This document shows positions 9,329-18,331 of a stretch of DNA of 64,000 bases, piece after piece. Under the pieces are notes generated by a model, which saw only the letters and a program-made list of their open reading frames with translations, made no database searches and was not told where the DNA came from. The translations under genes were made by a program, and so were the position numbers. Source of the DNA: CAWHBO01 sp963827735. GTDB taxonomy: Bacteria > Patescibacteriota > Patescibacteriia > Patescibacteriales > UBA12075. Within the stretch, counting starts at the first letter, position 1; each line of letters opens with the position of its first letter. The stretch lies in NCBI GenBank assembly GCA_963827735.1, contig CAWHBO010000002.1, positions 110,227 through 174,226 of the forward strand. Direction: 5' to 3'.

Positions 9329-10474
9329 TTTTTCTATAAAACAATCGCTGCGATAATTTTGTATATTTTTAAGCTCAATGCGGCTGATATTTTCCATATC
9401 AGCCGGTTTTTTTATCGCTTCTTTCATTTTTACTGATAAATCTTCCCCATCTCCGGCTTTAAACAAAATTCCGCCTAAATTTTCCGTCAATTCCGCTGCT
9501 CCGCCTATAGCCGAAGAGATAACCGGCAGACCCCAAGAAGCCGCCTCATAAATGACAGTTGGAGAATTTTCATAACAAACGGAAGGCATGATCAGGCAAT
9601 CGCAAAGCCGGTAATATTCCTCAAGCTTATCAGTGTTAAAGCCAAAATATTCTATTCCTGGTTGAGACAAGAATTGCTTGTATTTTTCATCCAGCATATT
9701 TTTTCCAAACAAAACCAGCCTTGATCGGCAATCTTTATCACTGATATTTATTTGCTGAAAAATTTCAAGAAGCAAATGGACGCCTTTTGCCTTAGACAAA
9801 TGCCCAACGTAAAGAAAAGTGAAGGCGCTGTTTGCTTTCTGCGGAATTTTTCTGTATTCCTGAATTTTAACTGGATTTGGTAAAATAATTTTTCTGGTTT
9901 TTTTAAAAAAATCTCTTTTTTCATGTTCAGCCATCAACCATTTTGAAGGCGAGATAACGATATCAGTGAAAGAAAAAAGCTTCCGGTTGATTGCCTGATA
10001 TGTTTTAGCGGGCAAGGTGTTTAAAATTTCTTCTTTTCCCAAACACATCAGCCCGGAAGGATGCAACAGCTGGATATCATGAAGGACGTGCGCGTGTTTG
10101 ATGCCCATTTTTTTAAGAAGAACCGGCATCAAGCTTCCGAGGCCTTTCAAATTATGAGTTATCACAACATCAGGTTTTTCTGCTGCTAAGATTTTTTTTA
10201 ATTTATAATATGATAAAATATCAATCATTTCCCCGACATGCCAAAGCAGCTTCAAAATCAAAGGGATGCGATCCAAATCGTGATAAAACGATTTTATGCG
10301 ATATACTTTCATTGAATCATTAAACGTTTTTTCAACTCTAAAATAAGGCTTCGTGCTTATCACAAAAACATCATGGCCTTTGTAAGCCAAGCCCGAAGCG
10401 GTTAATTCCACAATCCTTTCCGCCCCGCCTCTTTGGTATGGTTTATATAAATTGTTTATCAGACAAATTTTCAT
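9305..10474 (-). CDS. Glycosyltransferase family 4 (GT-B fold)
   Basis: 389 aa. The N-terminal half has the acceptor-domain start 'NLYKPYQRGGAERIV', a GT4 hallmark. The C-terminal nucleotide-sugar domain shows 'FLYVGHLSKAKGVHLLLEIF' and an EX7E motif ('ENSPTVIYE'), followed by 'GLPVISS'. It probably transfers a hexose in the synthesis of an envelope glycan. It is the last gene of a co-directional operon (4 bp gap from the preceding GT4) and its 3' end overlaps the pilus operon by 24 bp in convergent orientation. Confidence 0.87.
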   Translation of the reverse strand: MKICLINNLYKPYQRGGAERIVELTASGLAYKGHDVFVISTKPYFRVEKTFNDSMKVYRIKSFYHDLDRIPLILKLLWHVGEMIDILSYYKLKKILAAEKPDVVITHNLKGLGSLMPVLLKKMGIKHAHVLHDIQLLHPSGLMCLGKEEILNTLPAKTYQAINRKLFSFTDIVISPSKWLMAEHEKRDFFKKTRKIILPNPVKIQEYRKIPQKANSAFTFLYVGHLSKAKGVHLLLEIFQQINISDKDCRSRLVLFGKNMLDEKYKQFLSQPGIEYFGFNTDKLEEYYRLCDCLIMPSVCYENSPTVIYEAASWGLPVISSAIGGAAELTENLGGILFKAGDGEDLSVKMKEAIKKPADMENISRIELKNIQNYRSDCFIEKLLEIVSS

Positions 10475-10478
10475 AAAT

Positions 10479-11594
10479 CTATTTATCGCAATAAAGCCTA
10501 TCTAAATTATCGCCAATTCTTTGCCAGTCATATTTCTCTTGAACCAAGGCGCGTCCCTCCCTGCCCATGGCTATCGTTTTATCTTCTGAACCAAACATTT
10601 TTCTTATTTTTTTCTCCAAATCCAAAACATCTCCGGTCCTAAACAAAAGTCCTTGTTTCCCGTCTTCAAAAACCGAACGCACTCCCGGCAAATCACTGGC
10701 GATTACAGCTGTGCCGGAAGCCATGGCCTCAAGAAGAACAATCCCGAAGGCTTCGTTGCTGTTTATGGCAGGGAGTAACAGGGATCCGGCTTTGCGATAA
10801 GCTTCATAAAATCCCTCGCCGTCAATGCCTCCGAGAAATTTTACCTGATCATCAATCCCAAGGCCTTTTGTTTGTTTTTCATATTCTTCTTTTAGATTTC
10901 CTTTACCGATAATATCCAATTTCCAATCTAAATCGCTTATTCTTGCCAGTGCCCGGAACAAGATATCAAGTCCTTTAAAATAGTGAGCGCTATCCAAAGC
11001 GCCCACAAACAATAGCTTGTTCAAATCTTTATCGGAATTTTCAAGCGGCCTGAATTTTACCAAATCGACGCCAAATGGCAATTCATAAAATTTCGTCTTA
11101 TTCTTCGCATATGTTTTTCGAATTGAAGAGTTGGAAATATAATCCAGACTGGCGCAGATTATTTTTTCCGCGCTACGTATGAGCGAAGGAAAAATCAATT
11201 TTGACGGCCAGGAAAACGGGCGCAGATAAATCGGCAAACCGGCGACATCCATATGATAATGCATAAAAAACCGGAATTTTTTCTTAAGCACCGCCTTTAA
11301 AAACCAAAACGGAACATCACCCCCGAAAAAAGGATAATGTAAATGTACGATATCAAATTCGTTTAGTTTGCCCATAAGACCAGGAATAAAAGCGGCATTT
11401 CCGTATTTTATGAGCGGCTTTAAGCGTTCAATATGAAAAAGATCAGATTTAAAATCTGATTCATTACCGTAATCAGGAGTAAAAACTGTTACCTCATGCC
11501 CATGTAAAGCTGTGAGTTCAGCTAATTTGAATGCGGCGTTGCTGATTCCGCTCTTATAAGGAGGAAACACACAAGCTACGTGCGCTATTTTCAT
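10479..11594 (-). CDS. Glycosyltransferase family 4 (GT-B fold)
   Basis: 371 aa. N-terminal 'VFPPYKSGISNAAFKLAEL' and C-terminal 'LLFVGALDSAHYFKGLDIL' mark the two Rossmann-like halves. The EX7E motif is 'EAFGIVLLE', followed by 'GTAVIASDLPGVRSVFEDG', which is very typical of mannosyl- or glucosyl-transferases of GT4. It is cytoplasmic or membrane-peripheral. It sits between a small membrane protein gene (9 bp upstream) and the second GT4 (4 bp downstream), so it belongs to the same glycan operon. Substrate cannot be read from the sequence. Confidence 0.88.
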   Translation of the reverse strand: MKIAHVACVFPPYKSGISNAAFKLAELTALHGHEVTVFTPDYGNESDFKSDLFHIERLKPLIKYGNAAFIPGLMGKLNEFDIVHLHYPFFGGDVPFWFLKAVLKKKFRFFMHYHMDVAGLPIYLRPFSWPSKLIFPSLIRSAEKIICASLDYISNSSIRKTYAKNKTKFYELPFGVDLVKFRPLENSDKDLNKLLFVGALDSAHYFKGLDILFRALARISDLDWKLDIIGKGNLKEEYEKQTKGLGIDDQVKFLGGIDGEGFYEAYRKAGSLLLPAINSNEAFGIVLLEAMASGTAVIASDLPGVRSVFEDGKQGLLFRTGDVLDLEKKIRKMFGSEDKTIAMGREGRALVQEKYDWQRIGDNLDRLYCDK

Positions 11595-11603
11595 AATGTT
11601 GAA

Positions 11604-12200
11604 TCATTGCTTGAATAATCTTTTATGCCAAAAATAAGATCCTAAAAATGCAATTGTCATCTGAATAAAATCAATAACATCAGCCCCGCCACCAAACAGC
11701 GTAAGCAACAATATCATTACTGGCAGAAAAAAAATCGCCGCCTGATCCTTGATTTCGTCTTTTCTAAAAAGATTGATAATCTTTGTAGTTGAGTCTTTAT
11801 CTAAAAAAAGAAAAAATCGCCAGAAAAAAATATAAGAAAAACAAATTACCGATTGTAAAATGTCGATACCATTGAATGAGCCATTTACAAGAGGCGGAAA
11901 AATCAAGAATAAAGCTATGACCAAAGTTACGATTCTGTCATAAATGACATCTTTCAGCTCAAGCTGAGCCACAATTTCTTCATTGAAAGCCTCTTTTTCA
12001 ATTTTTATCAATTGATACCTGGTCGCTTTGAATTTTATGATAAATATGAATAAGACAACTGATAACACGCAAAATGTAGCAATAATTCTTTGCGCCTCTG
12101 CGATATACCCTCCCAAAAAAAGATAAAAGAAAAAAAACAAAATGCAAGCAATCAAAAAAATTGTTTCCAAAAATTCAAAAAATAAATCTTTTGCTCTCAT
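11604..12200 (-). CDS. Polytopic membrane protein of the glycan operon
   Basis: 198 aa with about five or six hydrophobic segments ('FLIACILFFFFYLFLGGYI', 'IIATFCVLSVVLFIFIIKF', 'IVTLVIALFLIFPPLV', 'IFFWRFFLFLD', 'AIFFLPVMILLLTLFGGG') and one acidic cytoplasmic loop ('KIEKEAFNEEIVAQLELKD'). I do not recognise a family. It lies 5 bp after the DUF2304 gene and 9 bp before a GT4 gene, so a role in handling lipid-linked sugars is plausible but is inference only. Confidence 0.6.
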   Translation of the reverse strand: MRAKDLFFEFLETIFLIACILFFFFYLFLGGYIAEAQRIIATFCVLSVVLFIFIIKFKATRYQLIKIEKEAFNEEIVAQLELKDVIYDRIVTLVIALFLIFPPLVNGSFNGIDILQSVICFSYIFFWRFFLFLDKDSTTKIINLFRKDEIKDQAAIFFLPVMILLLTLFGGGADVIDFIQMTIAFLGSYFWHKRLFKQ

Positions 12201-12205
12201 GTTTG

Positions 12206-12532
12206 TTAATTTTTATTTTTTATCGCAATTTCTCTGATGATTTGGCTGATGTTCCTTTCCTGTCTTTCCAACCGGAGCCGCATCTTGAAAACCAAATAAA
12301 ACAGAATGACAAAACCGGCATACAAGAGGACGCTGATTCCGGAAGAAGAAAATCCGACATAGGCCGCAAAACGGTCAATTTCTTTCAAAAAAACGATAGC
12401 GCCGCCCGCCAAAATCCAAAAAATCAGCCAAACAATAAACTCGCCGGAGTTTATTTTGGCATCCTTTTTTTGAATAAACAGCCGGAAGACAAAAAACAAT
12501 ATCACGATCAAAGCGATTATTTGTTGCAGCAT
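12206..12532 (-). CDS. DUF2304 family membrane protein
   Basis: 108 aa with three hydrophobic helices and a charged C-terminal helix ('RLRLERQERNISQIIREIA'). The pattern 'FRLFIQKKDAKINSGEFIVW...ISVLLYAGFVIL' matches DUF2304, a family usually encoded directly after dolichyl-phosphate-mannose-synthase-like GT2 genes. That is the arrangement here: the GT2 stop precedes this start by 4 bp. It is likely a membrane partner of the GT2. Confidence 0.78.
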   Translation of the reverse strand: MLQQIIALIVILFFVFRLFIQKKDAKINSGEFIVWLIFWILAGGAIVFLKEIDRFAAYVGFSSSGISVLLYAGFVILFYLVFKMRLRLERQERNISQIIREIAIKNKN

Positions 12533-12536
12533 AATT

Positions 12537-13229
12537 TTAATCTATTATTTTTTGCATGATTAAATCTTTGATTATTCTAAATCCGCCTTTCCCGCTTCCT
12601 TTGCCGCCGAACATTCCTTGGCCGAATTCTTTATACACGACAGTGATCGGAACTTCCTTGATGCGGAGCTTAAGCCGGCCGGCTTTCTCTAAAATTTCGC
12701 TGCAATGAGCCGATCCGTCGCTCAAAATTCTGATTTTTTGGAGTGCGGCCCGGTTCATCGCGCGAAAACCGCTTTGCGGATCAGTCGTTTTAACTCCAAG
12801 CAGCCGGTTGAAAATCCTGGCTAAGGGAAAAAGGATGTTTTTTTTAAAAAAAGGCATCGCAGTTTTTTTTCCTAAAAATCTTGAACCAAAAACGATATCG
12901 CATTCATCCTTAAGCAAAGGTTCCAAAACGTCTTTTATCTCAGACACCAAAAATTGGCCGTCGCCGTCAAAATGAAAAACAATATCCGCGCCCTCAGCCA
13001 GGCAAAATTGATTTCCTGTCTCCAAAGCAGCGCCTTGTCCTCTGTTCAGAATGTGCCTTAAAACTGTCGCGCCGTTTTCCTTGGAACACGACGCGGTTTC
13101 ATCGGCTGAGCCGTCATCAACGACAATCAGCTTATCAACCATCGGCCTGACCTCGCTTATCACTTTTCCGATAACGCCCGCTTCATTGAATGCCGGAATG
13201 ACGCAATATATTTTCTTTTTGTTTTCCAT
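12537..13229 (-). CDS. Glycosyltransferase family 2, dolichyl-phosphate mannose synthase-like
   Basis: 230 aa. GT-A fold motifs in order: 'CVIPAFNEAGVIGKVI' at the N-terminus, 'LIVVDDGSADET' (nucleotide binding), 'FHFDGDGQF' (DxD-like metal site, here D-G-D) and 'DPQSGFRAMNRAAL' (acceptor-loop signature of DPM1/GtrB-like enzymes). These enzymes usually transfer a sugar from NDP or GDP to a polyprenyl phosphate at the membrane. There is no C-terminal transmembrane region, and the adjacent DUF2304 protein probably supplies the membrane part. It lies 11 bp downstream of the epimerase gene. Confidence 0.88.
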   Translation of the reverse strand: MENKKKIYCVIPAFNEAGVIGKVISEVRPMVDKLIVVDDGSADETASCSKENGATVLRHILNRGQGAALETGNQFCLAEGADIVFHFDGDGQFLVSEIKDVLEPLLKDECDIVFGSRFLGKKTAMPFFKKNILFPLARIFNRLLGVKTTDPQSGFRAMNRAALQKIRILSDGSAHCSEILEKAGRLKLRIKEVPITVVYKEFGQGMFGGKGSGKGGFRIIKDLIMQKIID

Positions 13230-13240
13230 TTTTTTATGTT

Positions 13241-14263
13241 CTAAACGGCTTGTTCAACGCCACGCAGTCCCTTGCTGGCCCGCAATTCATAAATTGTCCT
13301 CTCCAGGCCTTTGTTTAACGGCACCACCGGCATCCACCCCAATTCGTTGCGCGCTCTCGTGATATCAGGTATTTGCAAAGGTTTCATAAACAGCAGGCCG
13401 GGGGCAAATTTATATTTTGATTTTGAATCAATCTCTTTGATGATCATCTCGGCTATGTCCGCCAAATTAACCTCAACATCGGATCCAATGTTATATGGCC
13501 CGTGCAAATCAGACTCCATGATCTTGGATGCGGCGTCCACAACATCGCTGACAAAACAGAAAGAAGACAAAAATTTATCATCTCCAAAAATCGTCAATTC
13601 ATTGTTATCCAACGCATCCGAAATGAAATCCGGTATCATATGCCCTTCGCCGATCTTCATTCTCGGACCATAAGTCCGAAACAGCCTCAAAATCTTAACA
13701 TCCAGTTTGTGGACATCGCCATAATTGGCAACCATGGTTTCAGCAAATCTTTTCCCTTCATCATATGCCCCCCGGTTTGAAAGCGTATTCACAGTCCCCT
13801 GATAATCTTCCCTTACCTTTCCTTTTTCTCCTCTTTCATAACCATAAATCACCGAAGATGAAAAATGCAAAAATTTTGCGTTATATTTAAGACAAACATC
13901 CAAAGCGTTTTTTACGCCATAAGAATTGGCTAAAAGCACTTCAATCTTGCTTTTTTCAAAATCTTTCGGCGACATCGGACAAGCTAAATGATAAATCTCT
14001 TGTATTCCCTGGAATTCAATTTTATATTTTTTCAATTCCGGAAAAGTTTCCAGATCGATGGGTTTCGTGATATCATGCTTGATGAAAGTAAAATTTGGTT
14101 CTGACAAAAGATGATCAATGTTTTTTTCACTGCCGCTGGAAAAATTATCCAAACAGATTACCTTTGAAGTCTTGATCAATTCATCACAGATATGTGATCC
14201 GATAAAACCGGCCCCGCCGGTTACAAGCACATTTTTTTTATCAAAAATTACATTTTTGTTCAT
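13241..14263 (-). CDS. NAD-dependent sugar epimerase/decarboxylase (UDP-glucuronate decarboxylase-like)
   Basis: 340 aa extended SDR protein. The NAD-binding glycine motif 'GGAGFIG' is at residues 16-22; the catalytic triad is suggested by Ser135-137 ('FSSSVIYG') with Tyr167 and Lys171 ('YDEGK'). 'YHLACPMSP' near residue 91 closely matches the signature of UDP-xylose synthase (UXS), so UDP-glucuronate decarboxylation is the best guess, with generic NDP-sugar 4-epimerisation the alternative. It is the first gene of the glycan operon and would supply its nucleotide sugar. Confidence 0.83.
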   Translation of the reverse strand: MNKNVIFDKKNVLVTGGAGFIGSHICDELIKTSKVICLDNFSSGSEKNIDHLLSEPNFTFIKHDITKPIDLETFPELKKYKIEFQGIQEIYHLACPMSPKDFEKSKIEVLLANSYGVKNALDVCLKYNAKFLHFSSSVIYGYERGEKGKVREDYQGTVNTLSNRGAYDEGKRFAETMVANYGDVHKLDVKILRLFRTYGPRMKIGEGHMIPDFISDALDNNELTIFGDDKFLSSFCFVSDVVDAASKIMESDLHGPYNIGSDVEVNLADIAEMIIKEIDSKSKYKFAPGLLFMKPLQIPDITRARNELGWMPVVPLNKGLERTIYELRASKGLRGVEQAV

Positions 14264-14324
14264 ATAATTTAATTAGATAAAGATTGTTTAGATAAAATAT
14301 TTAAAAAAATTCTAATCTAAATCA

Positions 14325-14502
14325 CAAATTTCAAATAACAAATTCCAAATAAATTCAAAATAACAAATTCAAATTATTTATTAAGTTTTAAGATGTTAAG
14401 TTTTGAATTTATAATTTTGAATATAGAATTTATTTGAAATCCCGTAAAGGACACGAGGTCCCAACGGGACTTTTCGGGTTTGTTATTTGTTATTTGGAAT
14501 TT
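14325..14502. repeat. AT-rich inverted-repeat element with central GC hairpin
   Basis: This ~180 bp spacer between the subtilase 3' end and the glycan operon holds several copies of an 'AAATAACAAATTC' word on the left. The complementary word 'GAATTTGTTATTTG' type appears on the right (14478-14502), so the element can fold back on itself. The middle (14440-14477) is GC-rich: 'cccgtaaaggac' can pair imperfectly with 'gggacttttcggg', with an inner GTCCC/GGGAC stem at 14459-14470. No ORF runs through it. It resembles a dispersed, non-coding hairpin repeat (REP or MITE-like). It may also terminate the subtilase transcript, although no U-run follows the stem. Confidence 0.55.
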
Positions 14503-14507
14503 TAAGG

Positions 14508-16727
14508 TTACCTGGCATTATACGCCGAAATCGTAATGCCGCCGCTATAGCCTTCTTCTAAGGCATAAAACGAATTTATCAATTGTCCTGTCCGTAAAAA
14601 TATCCTGACTTGGGGCGCGCCGCCCGGTCCGGCGGCTGCCGCGATCTCGTCAAAACCGTCATTGTTGAAATCAGCAACGGTTAAATTTACTCCCCCGTTG
14701 AATTTTTTATCAAATACCGAAAACGCAATGGTAAGCTTCCCGTCTGGCTTATACATTTTAACGGTAGGATCGCCTCCTCTGCCTTCTGCAACTGCAATTT
14801 CAGCCCGATTGCCGCTGGCCCCTGATGCAAAATAACCGGCCGACACCTTCACTCCATATCTTCTTGATTTGTTAAAAGCAAAAAATTGTCCAACCACTTT
14901 CCCGTCACGTTTAAAAATTCGGACATGGGGACCTCCTCCAACCCCTGGTCCGGTTATGATTTCATCCGTTCCGTCTCCCCCAACATCGCCGGCCGCGACA
15001 TTCACGCCGCCGCGAAAATTTTTATCATAAGCTAAAAATTGATTAAGCAAAGTGCCGTCCCGCTTATAAACCCTGACTTGAGGTCCGCTCCCGATTCCCA
15101 TGCCAGTGATAATCTCATCTCTTCCGTCGCCATTAACGTCTCCCGCGGCGACATTCACGCCGCCGCGAAAATTTTTATCATAAGCTAAAAATTGATAAAG
15201 CAAGGTGCCATCGCGCTTAAAAACCTTAACAAGCGGTGAACCGCCGATTCCGGATCCGGCAATGATCTGTTCGTTTCCATCTCCATATAGATCTCCGGCA
15301 GCCAAATTTACGCCACCTTGAAAATTTTCAAATGCGCGGATTCTTCCTGACTCTTCTCCTGAGAGCTTCAGCAATTTTATGTCCGCATCCTTGATTGAAA
15401 TCGGAGCGATTGCCAAATGCTCTTTCTTGGCGCTGATCATCTGCGCCGCGCTGCTTACCGACAAATCCACGTTTAAGCGCCCATTCCCGAGCTTTCCCGA
15501 GTAGTTCGCGTTCAGGCGATTGATGTCATCCGCATTTCTAAGCAGAATATCTTTAACGCCTTTCGCTCCCAATCTGGGATTGGCGCTCATGACCAAAGCG
15601 GCCGCGCCGCTTACCATTGGCGTCGCCATGGAAGTTCCGGACCAAAAACCATCATATTTTTTGTTAAAACTGAACGCGGGTGTAACGTATTGCGGGGCGA
15701 AAACAGTGGTTGAAAAAATGCTTACGCCGGGACTCGCGATATCAACGCAATTTGATCCATAACTGGAAAACTTGGCCTTCTGGTCAATCGGATCAGTGGC
15801 GCTGACGCCGATAACCATATTCTCCTCGGAGCTTCCGTCGTAGCAAGCCGGATATATCGGCCGCTCATCAATGTTTACGCCCGAACCTTGTCCTTCGTCG
15901 TTGCCGGCCGCGGCTGTGATGAAAATCCCGGCATCATAAGCTCTGCGGATGGCATCATAGAGCGCTTGGCTATAGTTAAAACCGGTAAAACTTAAATTTA
16001 TGATATCGGCTTTATTCTTTATCGCGTAGTCAATGGCCTTGACGACATTACGGGTATCCCCCGCGCCTTTATCATCCAAAACTTTAAGCGGCATCAGTCT
16101 GGCTTGCCAGGTGACGCCTGAAATGCCGACGCCGTTGTTTCCATAGCCCGCAATCACTCCGGCTATGATTGTTCCGTGGATGATGCCGGATTCGGTATAA
16201 CCGGTTTTGAATTTGGGATTAGGGTCAAAGGTGTTGTTCACAAAATCCCATCCGTTAACATCATCAACAAAACCATTTTCATCTTCATCAATGCCATTAT
16301 CAGGAACTTCGCTTTGATTGCGCCAAATGTTATCCTTAAGATCAGGATGATTTATCTGTATGCCTGAATCTATGATTGCAATCGTAATTTCCGGGGTTTC
16401 TCTTTTTTTATCCCAAGCCTTTATGGCTTTTATTTTCTTTAGGTACCATTGGTTTTGAAAAAAAGCATCAGACGGAATGATTGCCGCCTTGTAAATGAAA
16501 TTTGGTTCAGCATATTCAATATCCTGATTCTTTTTCATGCTGTTAATTACATCAAGAATATCTTCTCCTTCAGTAATTGGTTTTACGAAAATCCTTTCAT
16601 TGTTTTTGTATTTAAACAAAACTTCCGGCTTATAATCCTCTGCCTGAGCAAAAAAGGGCGCGAATATAAAAAACCAAACTGCCAGACCCCAACAAATATA
16701 TTTTATTTTAGCAAAAAATAACGTCAT
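14508..16727 (-). CDS. Secreted subtilisin-like (S8) serine protease with FG-GAP repeats
   Basis: 739 aa. Signal peptide with cleavage near 'AQA' at residue 29; a short propeptide-like segment (about 30-100). The S8 domain carries catalytic Asp120 ('AIIDSG'), His184 ('HGTIIAG'), oxyanion Asn276 ('AAAGND') and Ser366 ('GTSMATP'), all intact. From about residue 460, five ~51-residue FG-GAP/integrin-like repeats of the form 'GGVNVAAGDVNGDGRDEIITG' supply Ca-binding loops and probably form a beta-propeller. Two adjacent repeats are nearly identical at DNA level. It is an exported protease that may stay surface-bound through the propeller. Monocistronic, with a 117 bp gap to the DUF1003 gene. Confidence 0.93.
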   Translation of the reverse strand: MTLFFAKIKYICWGLAVWFFIFAPFFAQAEDYKPEVLFKYKNNERIFVKPITEGEDILDVINSMKKNQDIEYAEPNFIYKAAIIPSDAFFQNQWYLKKIKAIKAWDKKRETPEITIAIIDSGIQINHPDLKDNIWRNQSEVPDNGIDEDENGFVDDVNGWDFVNNTFDPNPKFKTGYTESGIIHGTIIAGVIAGYGNNGVGISGVTWQARLMPLKVLDDKGAGDTRNVVKAIDYAIKNKADIINLSFTGFNYSQALYDAIRRAYDAGIFITAAAGNDEGQGSGVNIDERPIYPACYDGSSEENMVIGVSATDPIDQKAKFSSYGSNCVDIASPGVSIFSTTVFAPQYVTPAFSFNKKYDGFWSGTSMATPMVSGAAALVMSANPRLGAKGVKDILLRNADDINRLNANYSGKLGNGRLNVDLSVSSAAQMISAKKEHLAIAPISIKDADIKLLKLSGEESGRIRAFENFQGGVNLAAGDLYGDGNEQIIAGSGIGGSPLVKVFKRDGTLLYQFLAYDKNFRGGVNVAAGDVNGDGRDEIITGMGIGSGPQVRVYKRDGTLLNQFLAYDKNFRGGVNVAAGDVGGDGTDEIITGPGVGGGPHVRIFKRDGKVVGQFFAFNKSRRYGVKVSAGYFASGASGNRAEIAVAEGRGGDPTVKMYKPDGKLTIAFSVFDKKFNGGVNLTVADFNNDGFDEIAAAAGPGGAPQVRIFLRTGQLINSFYALEEGYSGGITISAYNAR

Positions 16728-16778
16728 AGCTACGCCTGTTTTATGATTATATTATAACATATATCATTTTAAAAATGC

Positions 16779-16822
16779 AAAAACAACAAAAACATAAAAC
16801 CACCCCGTTGAATACGGGGTGG
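16779..16822 (-). terminator. Intrinsic terminator after the DUF1003 gene
   Basis: A perfect 9-bp GC-rich stem, 'ccaccccgt'/'acggggtgg' (16800-16822), with a 5-nt loop. On the minus strand it is followed by 'TTTTATGTTTTTGTTG'. It lies 22 bp past the DUF1003 stop and separates that gene from the subtilase. Confidence 0.85.
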
Positions 16823-16844
16823 GTCTTAAAAAGATTATCGTTTT

Positions 16845-17273
16845 TTATTTATTCTTTTCAAACTTTTCCATGAGCATGATCAGCTTATCCAATTTTTCAA
16901 TCTCCAACCTTTTCAATTCTTTTTGCAATTCTTTAATTTCTTTTTCGGCTTTCACATTCGTTACAAAATCTTCTTTTGCCTGAATGCGATCTCTTTGATT
17001 CTGGCGATTCTGCGACATCATGATGATGGGAGCGGCATATGCGGCTTGGGTGGAAAAGAGCAGATTTAACAAAATGAAAGGATAAGGGTCAAAGCGATAA
17101 ACGCTTGCGATAATATTCAAAGCCATCCAAAACAAAACTATGATTGATTGAAAAATGATAAACTGCCAAGAACCCATGACTCCAGCCAGCTTATCAGACA
17201 ATCTTTGAGCGAAGGTCAATTCTTCCGTATGTTTTTCGTGCCAGGTTTTTGAAAGATGTTCTAAATTGTTCAT
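16845..17273 (-). CDS. DUF1003 membrane protein
   Basis: 142 aa. Two hydrophobic helices ('GSWQFIIFQSIIVLFWMALN' and 'FILLNLLFSTQAAYAAPIIM') are followed by the DUF1003 signature 'APIIMMSQNRQNQRDR'. A C-terminal coiled coil rich in Lys and Glu ends the protein. DUF1003 proteins are small inner-membrane proteins of unknown function, and the architecture is complete here. It is bounded by its own terminator downstream and by a 62-bp gap from the DUF362 gene upstream. Confidence 0.88.
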   Translation of the reverse strand: MNNLEHLSKTWHEKHTEELTFAQRLSDKLAGVMGSWQFIIFQSIIVLFWMALNIIASVYRFDPYPFILLNLLFSTQAAYAAPIIMMSQNRQNQRDRIQAKEDFVTNVKAEKEIKELQKELKRLEIEKLDKLIMLMEKFEKNK

Positions 17274-17335
17274 AAAAAATATAATTTATTATTAACTGCC
17301 GAATACTTATATATTAGCAGAAAATCATAGCATAA

Positions 17336-18331
17336 TCAATTGATCAATTCGTACTCGCTTTTGCCAAGCTTTAATTTTTGAGCAAACATAATCTGTCGAT
17401 CTTTGTTTATTTTGTTTATGTTTTTAAACTCACCCTTAGATATTTTGTCAGCTAAATCCAAGCTCGCTTTTTCAATTGCAACGATGTTGTCAGAATAAAG
17501 AATGCCGGCATCCGGCATAAACGGTTTTTGTTCCGTGCCCATGCAATCGCAAAATTCCGTGATTTTTTCCAGCACATTTATATATAATGTTTTGGGAATT
17601 ATTTTCAAAACCGCGGCCGCGTATTCTGCCACTTTTTTTTGCACCCCTTCCGCAGTCCGACCTGCCCATGGAATAAGAATGGCATTACTGTTGCAATAAG
17701 CGATACAGATGGCGCATCCTTCGCATTTATCTTGATCAATGATGGCCTTTTTATTTTGAACGGTAATCGCCCCGGCATTACAATGAGCGGCGCAAATTCC
17801 GCAACCGATGCATTTGCTTCCGATTGAAGGTCGGACACTGGAATGCATATCCAATTTTCCGGCGCGACTCCCGAGTCCCATCCCGATGTTTTTTATCGCT
17901 CCGCCAAATCCTGTTTCCATATGGCCTTTAAAATGGCTTAAGACGATCATGGAATCGTATCTCTTAACACCCTTGCCAATCTTGCAGCCGTCCACTTCAA
18001 TGAACTCTTCTCCGTATTCTCCGTCCAGAATGTCTATCGGCATATCGAATCCATGCTTCCTGGCGGTCCTGATATGATCTGTACTATTCGTTCTTGAACC
18101 TTTGTATAACACATTACACTCAACCAGATTTGCTTCTTTTCCGGCGCTAGTAATTTTATCGTAAACTTTTCGCGCATAATCACTGTTCAAAAAAGTTGTA
18201 CAGCCTTGCTCGCCAAAATGCACTTTGATTGCGACCTTATTTCCAAGGGCGCTCAGATCGATTTGGTCAACGATGCGGGCTATATTTTTTGAAAAATAAA
18301 CTTTGGACATATTATATTTCTTATTTATCAC
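17336..18331 (-). CDS. DUF362 protein with two 4Fe-4S ferredoxin clusters
   Basis: About 331 aa from GTG 18331, or 324 aa from ATG 18310 (residue 8, 'MSKVYFSKN'). The N-terminal DUF362 domain contains 'VAIKVHFGEQG' and 'SHFKGHMETGFGGAIKNIGMG' (His/Gly motifs typical of the family). Around residue 170-215 two ferredoxin motifs, 'CIGCGICAAHC' and 'CEGCAICIAYC', each bind a [4Fe-4S] cluster. Related proteins are cytoplasmic electron-transfer or metal-centre assembly proteins of undefined role. The GTG start overlaps the GIY-YIG stop (GTGA), whereas the ATG does not; neither has a good Shine-Dalgarno sequence. Confidence 0.86.
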   Translation of the reverse strand: MINKKYNMSKVYFSKNIARIVDQIDLSALGNKVAIKVHFGEQGCTTFLNSDYARKVYDKITSAGKEANLVECNVLYKGSRTNSTDHIRTARKHGFDMPIDILDGEYGEEFIEVDGCKIGKGVKRYDSMIVLSHFKGHMETGFGGAIKNIGMGLGSRAGKLDMHSSVRPSIGSKCIGCGICAAHCNAGAITVQNKKAIIDQDKCEGCAICIAYCNSNAILIPWAGRTAEGVQKKVAEYAAAVLKIIPKTLYINVLEKITEFCDCMGTEQKPFMPDAGILYSDNIVAIEKASLDLADKISKGEFKNINKINKDRQIMFAQKLKLGKSEYELIN

